From Bacteroidota bacterium (GTDB taxonomy: Bacteria; Bacteroidota; Bacteroidia; Chitinophagales; Chitinophagaceae): a stretch of 5,717 bases of DNA. A model generated the notes under the pieces. That model was given only the letters and a program-made list of their open reading frames with translations, made no database searches and was not told where the DNA came from. Below, piece by piece: positions 4,975 to 5,717 of the stretch; positions within the stretch are counted from its first letter, which is position 1, and every line of letters begins with the position of its first letter. The stretch spans positions 1 through 5,717 of the forward strand of contig JAFAAT010000165.1 of the NCBI GenBank assembly GCA_023426425.1. The letters run 5' to 3'. A program made the position numbers and the translations under genes.

Positions 4975-5717
4975 ATGAGAAAAGGGATACTTTCGGTTCT
5001 CCTACTAATAGCAAGCGGAGTGGCCATTTTCAGTTTGCCTTCCTGTGAAAAGGAGGATGCAACTAACTCCAACCAGGACAAGAACCTGACCTGCGGAACA
5101 AGTTTACTGGTTGGTTACCATTGCATCTCAAATGCCGGAGCCTCTGTCCTTACCACCTATGAAATACCTGAGATAATTGGATATTGGGATGAAAGTGTGA
5201 ATGATTTCTGCATCAACTACAGAAGTGACGGTACCGGCACCATTACGTTTAAGCCTTCGGGGTTTTCCCAAGGTTCCACACAGGAAATTTTGTGGGGAGC
5301 TATGGTGGATAGCGAGGGCGAGTTGCAGCTATCAAATTCCGGGACTATCTATATCTGCCATGAGTCGCTGGATGGATCATTGGATCCGCAGATAGCCATC
5401 CTTAGCTTCAAGCAGTCGACCAAGCAATGGTATGGATATGATCTTGAAAAGGTTTCGTCCTGTGGCACTGTAAACCCGGGCCCGGGCACGGGCGGAAATG
5501 GGGAACTGATGTTCTGGACATCGGAAGATCTGAACTGCGGTCCGGTGACTGTCAATGTAAGTGGTCAGACTGGGGTAATCACCCAATATTATAGCTCTGG
5601 TGCGCCGCAATGTGGTGCCTCCGGTTGTGCAAACTTTGAGTTACCGGCAGGTAATTACACATTTACGGCTTCCTGTGATAACGTCACCTGGGGCCCCTCA
5701 CAGGTGACTGTAACGGA
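4975..5717 (+). CDS. Cysteine-rich, probably surface-exposed lipoprotein of unknown function, cut by the window edge
   Basis: The first 247 codons are present without a stop. MRKGILSVLLLIASGVAIFS is a clear lipoprotein signal, with lipobox LPSC (21-24) and C24 as the lipidated residue. C24 is followed by EKED, a charged patch resembling the surface-export signal described for Bacteroidota lipoproteins. The mature part has two regions. Region one (about 38-163) has Cys at 40, 50, 79, 128 and 163 and is rich in predicted beta-strand. A Gly/Pro linker (about 167-175, NPGPGTGG) leads to region two (about 176-247), with Cys at 188, 213, 218 and 234. Region two contains GELMFWTSEDLNCGPVTV and FELPAGNYTFTAS, resembling a small beta-sandwich module I associate with uncharacterised Bacteroidota lipoproteins. 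That family assignment is from memory, not from a search. The ATG at 4975 is the start that puts the signal at the N-terminus. The C-terminus lies beyond the window. Confidence 0.85.
   Translation, partial: MRKGILSVLLLIASGVAIFSLPSCEKEDATNSNQDKNLTCGTSLLVGYHCISNAGASVLTTYEIPEIIGYWDESVNDFCINYRSDGTGTITFKPSGFSQGSTQEILWGAMVDSEGELQLSNSGTIYICHESLDGSLDPQIAILSFKQSTKQWYGYDLEKVSSCGTVNPGPGTGGNGELMFWTSEDLNCGPVTVNVSGQTGVITQYYSSGAPQCGASGCANFELPAGNYTFTASCDNVTWGPSQVTVT

Overview
The window reads as an ordinary chromosomal segment of a Bacteroidota bacterium (Chitinophagia, Cytophagia or Saprospiria rather than Bacteroides; this placement is inference). The reasons are a topoisomerase IV subunit B of the Bacteroidota type, a short lipoprotein signal ending LPSC followed by a charged tail, mostly absent Shine-Dalgarno sequences, and small glycine/asparagine-rich hydrophilic proteins of the sort common in that phylum. 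Base composition is moderate, with AT-richer intergenic gaps. No mobile element, CRISPR array, tRNA or rRNA is visible.

Layout, left to right. Positions 1-799 (minus strand) hold the N-terminal 266 codons of parE, cut by the window edge. Positions 800-1088 are non-coding. They contain a nested set of inverted repeats (886-988) lying upstream of parE and a three-copy 8-bp tandem repeat (1062-1085). Two adjacent minus-strand genes follow (1588-1974, then 1089-1571, 16 nt apart). They encode small, very hydrophilic, probably disordered proteins of unknown function. Positions 1975-2272 are an AT-rich gap with an 8-bp inverted repeat that could serve the small-gene pair. Next is a tight minus-strand cluster transcribed htrA (4774-3332), ruvX (3299-2886), def (2851-2273), with gaps of 32 and 34 nt. 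A 200-nt divergent intergenic region separates htrA from a plus-strand lipoprotein gene (4975 onward) that runs off the right edge.

How the genes relate: htrA (envelope proteolysis and chaperoning), ruvX (16S rRNA 5' end maturation) and def (removal of the N-formyl group from nascent proteins) are probably one transcription unit linked to protein synthesis and quality control. ParE separates replicated chromosomes. The two small proteins are probably co-transcribed with each other, but their role cannot be read from sequence. The right-hand lipoprotein is probably surface-exposed.

I see no convincing new multi-gene system. The best leads for something undescribed are the nested-hairpin element upstream of parE and the two-gene cassette of disordered proteins with its palindromic upstream region.
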